From UBA12151 sp964600645 (GTDB lineage Bacteria; Patescibacteriota; Minisyncoccia; Moranbacterales; UBA9337), in the NCBI GenBank assembly GCA_964600645.1, contig CAZRJL010000008.1:1-23283 (forward strand): 23,283 nt of DNA, read 5' to 3'. The notes below the pieces were generated by a model, which searched no databases, was not told the origin of the DNA, and saw nothing but the letters and a program-made list of their open reading frames with translations. Positions within the stretch are counted from its first letter, which is position 1; the number at the start of each line of letters is the position of its first letter. The position numbers and the translations under genes are program-made. This document shows, in pieces, positions 14,756 to 20,878 of the stretch.

Positions 14756-14778
14756 ATATTTAATAAATTTGTTATAAT
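14749..14778 (+). promoter_or_regulatory. Consensus promoter of the HTH gene
   Basis: Perfect TTGACA (14749-14754), 18 bases, perfect TATAAT (14773-14778), with TG-T upstream of the -10. Initiation is expected around 14784-14786. This excludes the ATG at 14777, which lies inside the -10. Confidence 0.78.
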
Positions 14779-14782
14779 GATT

Positions 14783-15001
14783 ATGTTGGAGAAGGAGATT
14801 AAAAAAAGAATGCTGGATAAAAAATTGACTGCTGTTGATGTTTATCGGCCGTTAAAAATCAACCGAGCTAATTTTTACAAAGCCATCAAATCTTCCAATC
14901 TCCAAAACAAGTCGCTAAAAAAAATATTGAATTTTTTAGGACTTGAAATAAAAATTAATCTTTATAACAAAAAAAATGAAAACAAAAAGCGAGTTCTATG
15001 A
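14783..15001 (+). CDS. Small helix-turn-helix regulator (XRE-like), possibly from a leaderless message
   Basis: The protein from ATG 14783 has 72 aa and one XRE-type HTH: a first helix EKEIKKRMLDKKLT, then VDVYRPLKINRANFYKAIKSS as the helix-turn-helix with recognition helix, then SLKKILNFLGLEI. The basic tail is KKNENKKRVL. The start is uncertain. ATG 14777 is inside the -10 box. ATG 14783 sits at the predicted transcription start (leaderless). ATG 14810 follows a GAAGGAG at 14791-14797 but would remove most of helix 1. The dyad over its -35 suggests autoregulation, like small control proteins of restriction systems. The next gene starts inside its 3' end (26-bp overlap), so the two are coupled. 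Confidence 0.7.
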   Translation: MLEKEIKKRMLDKKLTAVDVYRPLKINRANFYKAIKSSNLQNKSLKKILNFLGLEIKINLYNKKNENKKRVL

Positions 15002-15269
15002 AGAAATTTATTTTATTGACGATATTTTGGATGCGAGCGAAAGGCAGATGGACAATCTTTTGATGTGCGGAAATAAAAATCGGGATTATTATTTTCACGC
15101 TTTGGAGCCGGACGTGAAAACTGAAGTTGAGAAAATAGAAAATGTTGAATTGATTGAGTTTGAGTCGGAAAAAGATATGTGTGAATTTTTGGGAAAAATT
15201 GATGACAGGCAGATGATTAATTTTTCCACCCAACACGAAAATCCTTGCGTGCTCAAATTCGCTCAGTGA
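14976..15269 (+). CDS. Unrecognised 97-aa acidic protein between the HTH and methyltransferase genes
   Basis: I do not recognise this family. It overlaps the HTH gene by 26 bases and ends 8 bases before the methyltransferase start, so it belongs to the same short operon. The protein is acidic, with D/E-rich helices (YEEIYFIDDILDASERQMDNLLMC in the first third, KTEVEKIENVELIEFESEKD in the middle), two Cys and no membrane segment or signal peptide. The first third could form a helical hairpin. It could be an antitoxin-like or accessory partner of the regulator or methyltransferase, but nothing in the sequence proves this. Base composition rises in GC from about 15010, compared with the very AT-rich HTH gene. 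Confidence 0.55.
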   Translation: MKTKSEFYEEIYFIDDILDASERQMDNLLMCGNKNRDYYFHALEPDVKTEVEKIENVELIEFESEKDMCEFLGKIDDRQMINFSTQHENPCVLKFAQ

Positions 15270-15277
15270 ATCCTAAA

Positions 15278-16027
15278 ATGAACAAAACAAACATAAAACT
15301 TCATCCGGAAGATTTTGACTTGGAATGTACGACGGTTTGGTCTTTCCCTCGTCGTGGAAATTGGGCAACGCATAAATCTGATTGGCGGGGAAATTGGGCG
15401 CCGGAAGTAGCGCGGAATTTGATTTTGAGATATTCCAAAGAAAACGATCATTTATTGGACTGTATGATTGGCGGAGGAACCACAGCCATTGAGGCGAAGA
15501 TTTTAAATCGACACATCACTTGTGTTGATGTTAATGACGAGGCTTTGGAACGAACAAAAAAATCTTTGGAATTTGAGGTTGAAAATGGCGTCAAGCAGAG
15601 AATCAGAAAATGCGACGCGCGAAATATGGATTTCATCAAAGACGAAGAAATTGATTTTGTACTTACTCATCCGCCATATGCTGACATTATTAAATACAGC
15701 GAGGGAAAAATTAAAGAAGATTTGTCTGGCATTCATGAAATTGATGCTTTCACGAATGAAATGGAAAAAGTTGCCAAAGAGATATATCGGGTTTTGAAAA
15801 AAGGAAAATATTGTGCAATTTTGATGGGGGACACAAGAAGAAATAAAATGTACCAACCTCTAGCTTTTAAGGTAATGGAGAGATTTTTGAAACGGGGGTT
15901 TGTTTTAAAAGAGGATATAATCAAGAAACAGCATAACTGCAAAGCGACTGGATTTTGGGTGAATAAGTCAAAGGATTTTAATTTCTTGCTCATAATGCAC
16001 GAACATTTGTTTGTGTTTCAGAAATAA
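15278..16027 (+). CDS. SAM-dependent DNA methyltransferase with HPPY motif (N6-adenine/N4-cytosine type)
   Basis: From ATG 15278 the protein has 249 aa. A motif X-like N-terminus reads TTVWSFPRRGNWATHKSDWRGNW (residues 18-40). It is followed by motif I LLDCMIGGGTTAIEA (59-73), VDVND (83-87) binding SAM, and motif IV TH-PPY (HPPY 131-134, FVLTHPPYADIIKYS). The order X-I-IV is unlike the usual beta class (IV before I), and there is no room for a separate target-recognition domain. HPPY replaces DPPY/SPPY, so the acceptor base cannot be assigned. An upstream TTG (15245) in frame would overlap the previous gene; ATG 15278 is preferred. It is likely co-transcribed with the HTH and 97-aa genes. No cognate nuclease was seen next to it. 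Confidence 0.85.
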   Translation: MNKTNIKLHPEDFDLECTTVWSFPRRGNWATHKSDWRGNWAPEVARNLILRYSKENDHLLDCMIGGGTTAIEAKILNRHITCVDVNDEALERTKKSLEFEVENGVKQRIRKCDARNMDFIKDEEIDFVLTHPPYADIIKYSEGKIKEDLSGIHEIDAFTNEMEKVAKEIYRVLKKGKYCAILMGDTRRNKMYQPLAFKVMERFLKRGFVLKEDIIKKQHNCKATGFWVNKSKDFNFLLIMHEHLFVFQK

Positions 16028-16091
16028 AAAAAGAAAAATTGTTGCGGTTGGTGATGGGGTGCAAAAACGGATTTTTCCACAGTGGGGGGGG

Positions 16092-16120
16092 TGGACAATG
16101 AATGAATAGGATGATACAAT
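16092..16120 (+). promoter_or_regulatory. Promoter of the BRO-N gene
   Basis: TGGACA (16092-16097), 17 bases, TACAAT (16115-16120), with TG-A upstream (extended -10). Initiation near 16127 makes the ATG at 16102 untranscribed and points to ATG 16153 as start. A run of eight G lies just upstream (16083-16091). Confidence 0.65.
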
Positions 16121-16152
16121 ACCACTATAAAATTAATGTTTCAAAAAAACAT

Positions 16153-16551
16153 ATGCAAAAGGATAAAAAAATAAAAAATTTGGCGATTTTTGAAGGGCGG
16201 AAAATTCGAAGACATTGGGATGAGAAAACCGAGACGTGGTATTTTTCAGTGGTGGATATTATTTTTGCGCTTACTGAAAGCGCAAATCCTACGGATTATT
16301 TGAAGAAATTAAGAAAAAGAGATGTTGAATTGGGAAAGTACGTAGGGATAAATTGTCCCCAGGTAGAAATGACAACGGAAAGTGGGAAAAAAAGAAAAAC
16401 TCTGGCTGGAAATCCGGAACACTTATTCAGAATCATTCAATCTATTCCAAGCAAGAAAGCTGAACCAATCAAATTGTGGTTGGCTAAAGTCGGCAACGTC
16501 GTGTCTGGAAAAAATTTCTTGTCATCACAAAAATCCAAAAGAATAAAATAA
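16153..16551 (+). pseudogene. BRO-N (Bro family, DinD-like) protein with apparent internal deletion
   Basis: From ATG 16153 the protein is 132 aa. Residues about 7-115 are the BRO N-terminal domain found in phage antirepressors and DinD-like proteins: LAIFEGRKIRRHWDEKTETWYFSVVDII, an SANPTDYLKKLRKRD helix, then LFRIIQSIPSKKAEPIKLWLAKVG. Full-length relatives continue after AKVG for well over a hundred residues and end in a tail like VVSGKNFLSSQKSKR. Here AKVG is followed at once by NVVSGKNFLSSQKSKRIK. The natural explanation is an in-frame loss of the middle. The family tail is recalled, not searched. BRO-N domains bind DNA and often regulate phage or island genes. It may be a remnant or a minimal functional DNA binder. 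Confidence 0.6.
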
Positions 16552-16569
16552 TGATTTTTATTAAAAAAT

Positions 16570-17076
16570 ATGCGCGTAAAAACAGTAAGGGTCAATGACA
16601 AAATGCAGTCGGGATATGTTTATGAATTGACCGAGCCGGTTGGGGAGAATTTTGATTTGGCGTTTAAGCCGGAGCTGACTCCGAAGGAGATGTTGGCGCT
16701 GGGAGTTTTTGGCGGAAAATATATGACTGATTGCCAAAAAGAATTTCCGGCCGATTGGTTTGAAAAATCCAAACTCAACTCTGAATTTCACGATCCGAAA
16801 CTGAATTTTTTCGGCGTCAGCGCTTCACAGCCTCTTTCAGTATGGAAAAAGAAAGGCTGGATCTGGAAAGATGATCCGCGAGGTTGGTTTCAGTGGTATT
16901 GCCGATATTATATGGGTCGCCGGTGCGAGGACGATGCTCGGCAGATAAAAAGATGGAAGGCTATCGTTCGGCATATCGCGCAGATAAAAAAGAATTGCTC
17001 GAGAGGAGATTTTTCTTGTCGAGCTCGTCAGCGCCAAGCAGTTTTGCATTGGGCGTATGATTCCAAAAAAATGTAG
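16570..17076 (+). CDS. Conserved protein of unknown function
   Basis: This 168-aa protein is of a type I recognise as a conserved uncharacterised family, but I cannot name a domain. It is rich in Trp, Tyr and Phe, with PELTPKEMLALGVFGGKYM, FFGVSASQPLSVWKKKGW, a striking DPRGWFQWYCRYYMGRR block (about 102-118) and the end SCRARQRQAVLHWAYDSKKM. There is no signal peptide or membrane span. The clustered aromatics plus Arg and the Cys residues (C54, C110, C118-region, C142, C149) suggest a small nucleic-acid or ligand-binding fold; this is speculation. It stands between the island and DUF378, has no Shine-Dalgarno, and ends about 20 bases before the next promoter. Confidence 0.75.
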   Translation: MRVKTVRVNDKMQSGYVYELTEPVGENFDLAFKPELTPKEMLALGVFGGKYMTDCQKEFPADWFEKSKLNSEFHDPKLNFFGVSASQPLSVWKKKGWIWKDDPRGWFQWYCRYYMGRRCEDDARQIKRWKAIVRHIAQIKKNCSRGDFSCRARQRQAVLHWAYDSKKM

Positions 17077-17093
17077 CGCGAATTATTTATTTA

Positions 17094-17102
17094 TGGTATA
17101 AT
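17094..17102 (+). promoter_or_regulatory. Extended -10 promoter of the DUF378 gene
   Basis: TG-G-TATAAT (17094-17102) with no recognisable -35. Transcription from about 17109 gives a leader of about 50 bases containing a strong Shine-Dalgarno. Confidence 0.65.
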
Positions 17103-17160
17103 ATATCTGTTGGTAAACAAAAATAAAAATGGAATATTTATCGAGAAGGGAGGTGTTCAT

Positions 17161-17367
17161 ATGAACAAACTAAACGTTATCGATTGGATTGCTATCATTC
17201 TTTTGGTTGTTGGAGGGCTTAACTGGGGATTGGTAGGAATTTTCAATTTTGATTTGGTTGCTACTATCTTCGGAGATATGTCAGTTCTTTCAAGGATTGT
17301 GTATGCTGTTGTTGGAATCTGTGCTGTTTATGTTTTGACAATTTCCGCCAAGCTCGGAAAAAATTAG
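17161..17367 (+). CDS. DUF378 family small membrane protein
   Basis: From ATG 17161, preceded by a strong Shine-Dalgarno (AAGGGAGGTGTTCAT), the protein has 68 aa. It has two predicted membrane helices, about 6-29 and 42-64, and the family signature GGLNWGLVGIFNFDLV between them. An in-frame ATG at 17110 would add 17 residues but lacks a ribosome binding site. DUF378 proteins are tiny inner-membrane proteins without an assigned role. The gene is monocistronic, with its own promoter and terminator. Confidence 0.88.
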   Translation: MNKLNVIDWIAIILLVVGGLNWGLVGIFNFDLVATIFGDMSVLSRIVYAVVGICAVYVLTISAKLGKN

Positions 17368-17387
17368 ACTTCAAAATAAGAAAAAAA

Positions 17388-17416
17388 GCAGCTCTTTTTA
17401 TTGGGAGCTGTTTTTT
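17388..17416 (+). terminator. Intrinsic terminator after the DUF378 gene
   Basis: CAGCTC pairs with GAGCTG across a short T-rich loop and is followed by six T (to about 17416). It ends the DUF378 transcript. Confidence 0.78.
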
Positions 17417-17461
17417 GTAGGATAAGGAAAAAAATGGGGGAATGGAAAAAATAGGGGGTTG

Positions 17462-17470
17462 TGGTAGACT
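17462..17470 (+). promoter_or_regulatory. Extended -10 promoter of radC
   Basis: TG-G-TAGACT (17462-17470), the same -10 variant as before the methyltransferase operon. No -35 is recognisable. Initiation near 17477 leaves about 23 bases to ATG 17500. Confidence 0.5.
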
Positions 17471-17499
17471 GGATGTGTTAAATAGTCATAAAATTGCGT

Positions 17500-18165
17500 A
17501 TGTCGAAATTGAAGGATTTGCATAAAATTGAATGGCCGAGGGAGAAGTTGGTTCATTATGGAGTGGAAAAATTGACCAAGTCCGAGCTTTTGGCTATTTT
17601 GCTTCGAACCGGATCAAAGGGGATGAACGTGATTGATCTTGCTAAAAATATCTTGCGGAAATTTCCCAATTTTTCTTTGGCGGATGCTGATATCAAACAA
17701 TTGCAAAGCAATTTCGGACTTGGAGTTGCCAAAGCTTGTGAGATTGTGGCGTGCTTTGAGTTAGGAAGAAGAATGCTCAAGGGCAAGAAAACAAATCTGA
17801 TTTTGACCCCCAAAGATGTTTGGGAAAATTTGAAAGATATTCGCAATAACAAAAAAGAACATTTCGTAGTTTTCTATTTGGATACGCGTCAGCAGGAAAT
17901 CAAAAGAGAAATTATTTCAGTGGGAATTCTTAATGCCAGTCTTATTCATCCGCGGGAAGTTTTCGAGCCCGCCATTTTGCATAATGCCGCCCAAATTTTG
18001 GTGGCGCATAATCATCCTTCCGGCGATCCTAGTCCGTCGGGAGATGACGTTGAAGTGACTAAGCGCCTTTGCGAAGCGGGGAAAATTTTGGGAATCGAGG
18101 TTGTTGATCACGTGGTTGTTTCCGAAAGCGCCTTCACGAGCCTCAAATGCGAGAACTTGCTTTGA
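17500..18165 (+). CDS. radC: RadC family JAB/MPN metalloprotein
   Basis: From ATG 17500 the protein has 221 aa. An N-terminal helix-hairpin-helix-like part (LTKSELLAILLRTGSKGMNVIDLAKNIL) leads to the JAMM zinc site H170-N-H172 with D183 (VAHNHPSGDPSPSGDDVEVTKRL), and the protein ends GIEVVDHVVVSESAFTSL. RadC proteins are widespread, often near mobile elements, but their enzymatic role is disputed. The TTG at 17494 would add two residues; ATG is preferred. No Shine-Dalgarno is visible. The following palindrome-controlled gene starts 50 bases later. Confidence 0.93.
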   Translation: MSKLKDLHKIEWPREKLVHYGVEKLTKSELLAILLRTGSKGMNVIDLAKNILRKFPNFSLADADIKQLQSNFGLGVAKACEIVACFELGRRMLKGKKTNLILTPKDVWENLKDIRNNKKEHFVVFYLDTRQQEIKREIISVGILNASLIHPREVFEPAILHNAAQILVAHNHPSGDPSPSGDDVEVTKRLCEAGKILGIEVVDHVVVSESAFTSLKCENLL

Positions 18166-18166
18166 A

Positions 18167-18196
18167 ATTATATGTACATTATAATGTACATATAAT
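18167..18196. promoter_or_regulatory. Perfect 30-bp palindrome, likely operator over a promoter
   Basis: The half-site ATTATATGTACATTA is repeated as an exact inverted copy (18167-18181/18182-18196) with no mismatch. Two TATAAT hexamers are embedded, at 18180-18185 and 18191-18196, so RNA polymerase and a dimeric regulator would compete. It lies just upstream of a Phd/YefM-like protein, and such antitoxins usually repress their own promoter through palindromes. There is no T tract, so it is not a terminator. Confidence 0.78.
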
Positions 18197-18214
18197 ATGT
18201 TAAGAAAAATAAAA

Positions 18215-18934
18215 ATGAAAAAGCAAGAAACTTTGACACTCACGGAGGCGCGGAAAAATATTTTCTCCTTGGCGGATGCGGCGCAGAAAAATAATGTTTA
18301 TTATACTTTGACCGACCGGGGAAAGCCGAAGGCGGTTTTTCTTTCGATTGAAAAATTTGATTCTCTTTTTCGGCAAAAGGAAACCGGATATTCTATGGTT
18401 CGAGAAGGAACGGCGAATTATCCCCAGCAGGTTCAGGTGAAAACTTTGATTGTGCGGGATGAGTCAAAGGTGATTTATCTTCCGGAGAGCAATTGGGATG
18501 GCGCAAAAAGAAACGAGGAGCTTATTCGCGCCCAGTTGTATGTGAATTTGATTGAGAAATATCAATATCCTTTGCATTTGGTGGAATTCGGGCGCTATGT
18601 GAAAGTCGGGCATGCCAAAAGCAAACGCTATATTGAAGCGGATATTATTATCAATGATGAGGCGGGAAATGCGCGGATGATTTGCGAAGTGGGAAATTTT
18701 GAAGAATTTGAAGAAAATCAAGACAGAATAGTGGCGGATCTTTTTGATTTGGCGCGCGCCACCACTTGCGTGAAAAAACCGAATTTTTTGGTATATTTTT
18801 CCCGCAGTTGCCGCGGAGGCGAAGTGAAGGATAAAATAGTGAATATAGACTACACAAAATTCAACACCTTCAACGCGTGGAAAAAGGCCAAACGTCCATA
18901 TTTCGGCGAAATTCCGCAATATGCAATGAAATAA
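18215..18934 (+). CDS. Phd/YefM-type antitoxin domain fused to a HsdR-N-like (PD-(D/E)XK) domain
   Basis: From ATG 18215 the protein has 239 aa. Residues 1-52 are a Phd/YefM DNA-binding fold: LTLTEARKNIFSLADAAQKNN, then YYTLTDRGKPKAVFLSIEKFDSL. Residues about 100-200 match the type I restriction R-subunit N-terminal domain (HSDR_N_2): LYVNLIEKYQYPLHLVEFGRYV, then YIEADIIIND with Asp143, then MICEVGNFEEF with Glu158. The lysine of the D-ExK motif is replaced by Gly160, so cleavage activity is doubtful. ATG 18197 is too close to the -10 elements. No toxin gene follows (next is pgk), so the Phd part may simply be the sensor-repressor arm of a fused regulator. The preceding 30-bp palindrome fits autoregulation. 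Confidence 0.75.
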   Translation: MKKQETLTLTEARKNIFSLADAAQKNNVYYTLTDRGKPKAVFLSIEKFDSLFRQKETGYSMVREGTANYPQQVQVKTLIVRDESKVIYLPESNWDGAKRNEELIRAQLYVNLIEKYQYPLHLVEFGRYVKVGHAKSKRYIEADIIINDEAGNARMICEVGNFEEFEENQDRIVADLFDLARATTCVKKPNFLVYFSRSCRGGEVKDKIVNIDYTKFNTFNAWKKAKRPYFGEIPQYAMK

Positions 18935-18970
18935 TGCGGATAATTGGGGTGCGCAGGATGAAAAATGGTG

Positions 18971-18976
18971 TATAAT
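18971..18976 (+). promoter_or_regulatory. -10 element of the pgk promoter
   Basis: TATAAT (18971-18976) within GGTGTATAATAATAAT. Initiation near 18983 supports ATG 19027 and argues against the in-frame TTG at 18991. No clear -35 is visible. Confidence 0.5.
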
Positions 18977-19026
18977 AATAATATGCGGTTTTGCGGTTTG
19001 TAAAAAATAAAAGTAAAATAAATATT

Positions 19027-20070
19027 ATGAATTTGAGAAAAATGCAGGAAGTTGATTTTGACGGGAAAAATGTTTTGATGCGGGTGGATTTTAATGTGGC
19101 GATGAGCGATGATGGAGGTGTGAAAGAAGAATTCAAGATTGCGGCATGCCGAGAGGCGGTGGAATATATTTTATCCCGGGGAGGAAAAATTGCTTTGATT
19201 TCTCATTTTGGCAGACCTGAAGGCGAAGTGAAAGAAGAATTTTCTCTTGATCAACTTGCCAATGATGCGGAAAAAATAATTGGTGTGAAAATAAAATTTG
19301 TCGATGATTGTTTGGCGGAAAATATTTCCGAAGAGTTGGAAAATTTGGATGAGGATGAAGTTTTGCTCCTTGAAAACGTGCGGTTCTATGCCGACGAAGA
19401 ATCCAATGGCGCGGAATTTTCTGAGAAGTTGGCAAGACCTTTTGATATTTTTGTTAACGAAGCTTTTTCAGTGAGTCATCGTGATCAATCTTCGGTGACG
19501 GGCGTGGCGAAAATTTTGCCCAGTTATGCTGGACTTTGGCTGCAAAAAGAGGTGGAAAATTTGGAAAAGGTGAAAAATAATCCGGAGCATCCGGCAGTGG
19601 CGATTATCGGAGGAGCGAAGATTGAAACTAAACTGCCACTGATTCAAAAATTTGAAGAAAGTTATGATTATATTTTAGTTGGAGGAAAAGTTGCCAATGA
19701 AGCTGTTGACCAAGATATGAAATTCGGCGAGAAAGTGATTTTGCCGGTGGATTTTTCTGGAGACAGGTTGGATATCGGAGAGCAAACTATTCAAAAATTC
19801 AAGGAAGTGATTGCCAACGCCAAGACAATCGTGTGGAACGGTCCGATGGGAAAGTTCGAGGAAGCGCCATATGACAAAGGAACGAATGCTATTTTAGAGG
19901 CAGTAGCAAATAGTGGAGCTTTTGCGCTCACCGGCGGCGGCGAATCGGTGGAGGTTTTGGAGGAAAAAGGAATGATGGAAAAAATTTCCTTTGTTTCCAC
20001 CGGAGGCGGAGCAATGCTGGAATTTTTGAGCGGCGAGCCAATGCCGGGACTGAAAGTCTTGACAGATTAG
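19027..20070 (+). CDS. pgk: Phosphoglycerate kinase
   Basis: This glycolytic enzyme makes ATP from 1,3-bisphosphoglycerate. From ATG 19027 it has 347 aa. VLMRVDFNVAMSDD is at about 15-28, SHFGRPEGE (about 59-67) is substrate-binding, LLLENVRFYADEE is at about 113-125, and AIIGGAKIETKLPL is at about 195-208. The nucleotide site and C-terminus follow (TIVWNGPMGKFE, ALTGGGESVEVLEEKG, FVSTGGGAMLEFLSGEPMPGL). It is about 45 residues shorter than ordinary bacterial Pgk (about 390-400): the region between GGKVANE and VDFSGDRLD is compressed. The core catalytic motifs are intact. The gene begins a lower-glycolysis set with eno and gpmI. Confidence 0.95.
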   Translation: MNLRKMQEVDFDGKNVLMRVDFNVAMSDDGGVKEEFKIAACREAVEYILSRGGKIALISHFGRPEGEVKEEFSLDQLANDAEKIIGVKIKFVDDCLAENISEELENLDEDEVLLLENVRFYADEESNGAEFSEKLARPFDIFVNEAFSVSHRDQSSVTGVAKILPSYAGLWLQKEVENLEKVKNNPEHPAVAIIGGAKIETKLPLIQKFEESYDYILVGGKVANEAVDQDMKFGEKVILPVDFSGDRLDIGEQTIQKFKEVIANAKTIVWNGPMGKFEEAPYDKGTNAILEAVANSGAFALTGGGESVEVLEEKGMMEKISFVSTGGGAMLEFLSGEPMPGLKVLTD

Positions 20071-20107
20071 ATTTGTTGGTTTAGTGTTAGATGTTAATTG
20101 GTAAGGT

Positions 20108-20131
20108 AAGGAATGATTTTGTTCCTTTTAT
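20108..20131 (+). terminator. Weak candidate terminator after pgk
   Basis: AAGGAA (20108-20113) pairs with TTCCTT (20122-20127) over an 8-base loop, followed by TTTTATT. The stem is only 6 bp, so it is weak. It lies 30-54 bases before the lipoprotein start. Confidence 0.35.
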
Positions 20132-20160
20132 TGAAAAAAATCGAATTCGGGAGGCTGGCT

Positions 20161-20757
20161 ATGAAGAGATTTTTTATTGGTTTTTTCGTGGATTGTTTTT
20201 TCGTGGCACTGATTTCTATTGCGGTTTCCGGATGTGATCCAGTGACGATTACTGCCTTAACTGCAATGGGGACCGGCGCCGGCGCCGGAGTAACAGGTGT
20301 TGGGATGTATAACGCCTCCAAGGATGGGGGCGGAGCAACGATGACAGTGCAGGAGGCATCTGCCGTTCCGATGTCGATGGTTTTTCAAGCGGGAACTCCT
20401 GATTGCCGGCGGGCGATCGTGGAAATTCTCGCCACCTCCGGCGAGACGGTGGAGATGTCTACCGAGACCATGGTGCGGACATCAAAAACCCGCATCAATG
20501 AGGAAGCTAATGCTATTTCTAGCATTACTGGACATGCCGAAGTGTATGTCCAAAAAACTTTTACCCTGATGTCGTCCGGAACTAGCACGGAAGTGTTGGT
20601 TCAGATTGAGATGTACAGGAAAACCCTGTACACCGACGAGGCGAAAAAAGAATGGCCAGAGCAGAAGGCGGCCATTCGTTATACGTTTTTCGAGGAGCTT
20701 TCAGAGAAAATTCCTCTTTCTCAAGGAAGTTCCTTGCCTATACTGTCAAAGAAGTAA
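20161..20757 (+). CDS. Lipoprotein of unknown function
   Basis: From ATG 20161, with a Shine-Dalgarno (GGGAGG, about 10 bases upstream), the protein has 198 aa. It has an N-terminal hydrophobic stretch (FFIGFFVDCFFVALISIAV) ending in the lipobox VSGC, with the lipidated Cys25. A Gly/Ala-rich segment follows (MGTGAGAGVTGVGMY). The mature part is Thr/Glu-rich with repeated STET-like words. The fold after residue 60 is unrecognised; a beta-rich periplasmic-type domain is possible but unproven. Its base composition is more GC-rich than the glycolytic neighbours, including a perfect 16-bp palindrome of CCGGCG at about 20274-20289 coding for the Gly/Ala run. It is flanked by a weak terminator before and a strong one after, and sits as a separate unit between pgk and eno. 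Confidence 0.8.
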   Translation: MKRFFIGFFVDCFFVALISIAVSGCDPVTITALTAMGTGAGAGVTGVGMYNASKDGGGATMTVQEASAVPMSMVFQAGTPDCRRAIVEILATSGETVEMSTETMVRTSKTRINEEANAISSITGHAEVYVQKTFTLMSSGTSTEVLVQIEMYRKTLYTDEAKKEWPEQKAAIRYTFFEELSEKIPLSQGSSLPILSKK

Positions 20758-20771
20758 GATGGTATGGGCGA

Positions 20772-20810
20772 AAGGTATGTTTCTGAATTTTTTCAGGACA
20801 TACCTTTTTT
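20772..20810 (+). terminator. Intrinsic terminator after the lipoprotein gene
   Basis: AAGGTATGT (20772-20780) pairs perfectly with ACATACCTT (20798-20806), with an inner CTGAA/TTCAG helix, followed by a T run. Confidence 0.82.
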
Positions 20811-20830
20811 ATTTCCGTTTATGATTATTA

Positions 20831-20839
20831 TGGTATAAT
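20831..20839 (+). promoter_or_regulatory. Extended -10 promoter of eno
   Basis: TG-G-TATAAT (20831-20839) in the sequence ATTATGGTATAATAAAAA. Initiation near 20846 leaves about 33 AT-rich bases before ATG 20879. There is no -35 and no Shine-Dalgarno. Confidence 0.6.
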
Positions 20840-20878
20840 AAAAATATTAAGAAGTATTTATTAATTAAAAACAAAAAT

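Noticed and set aside
14777..14782. ATG at 14777 as the HTH gene start
   Set aside because: It lies inside the TATAAT of a consensus promoter, so it would not be transcribed.
15245..15277. Upstream TTG as the start of the HPPY methyltransferase
   Set aside because: It overlaps the end of the 97-aa gene and adds residues unlike the family. ATG 15278 follows that gene's stop by 8 bases.
16102..16152. ATG at 16102 as start of the BRO-N protein
   Set aside because: It falls inside the promoter spacer (16098-16114); ATG 16153 is the first in-frame ATG after the expected transcription start.
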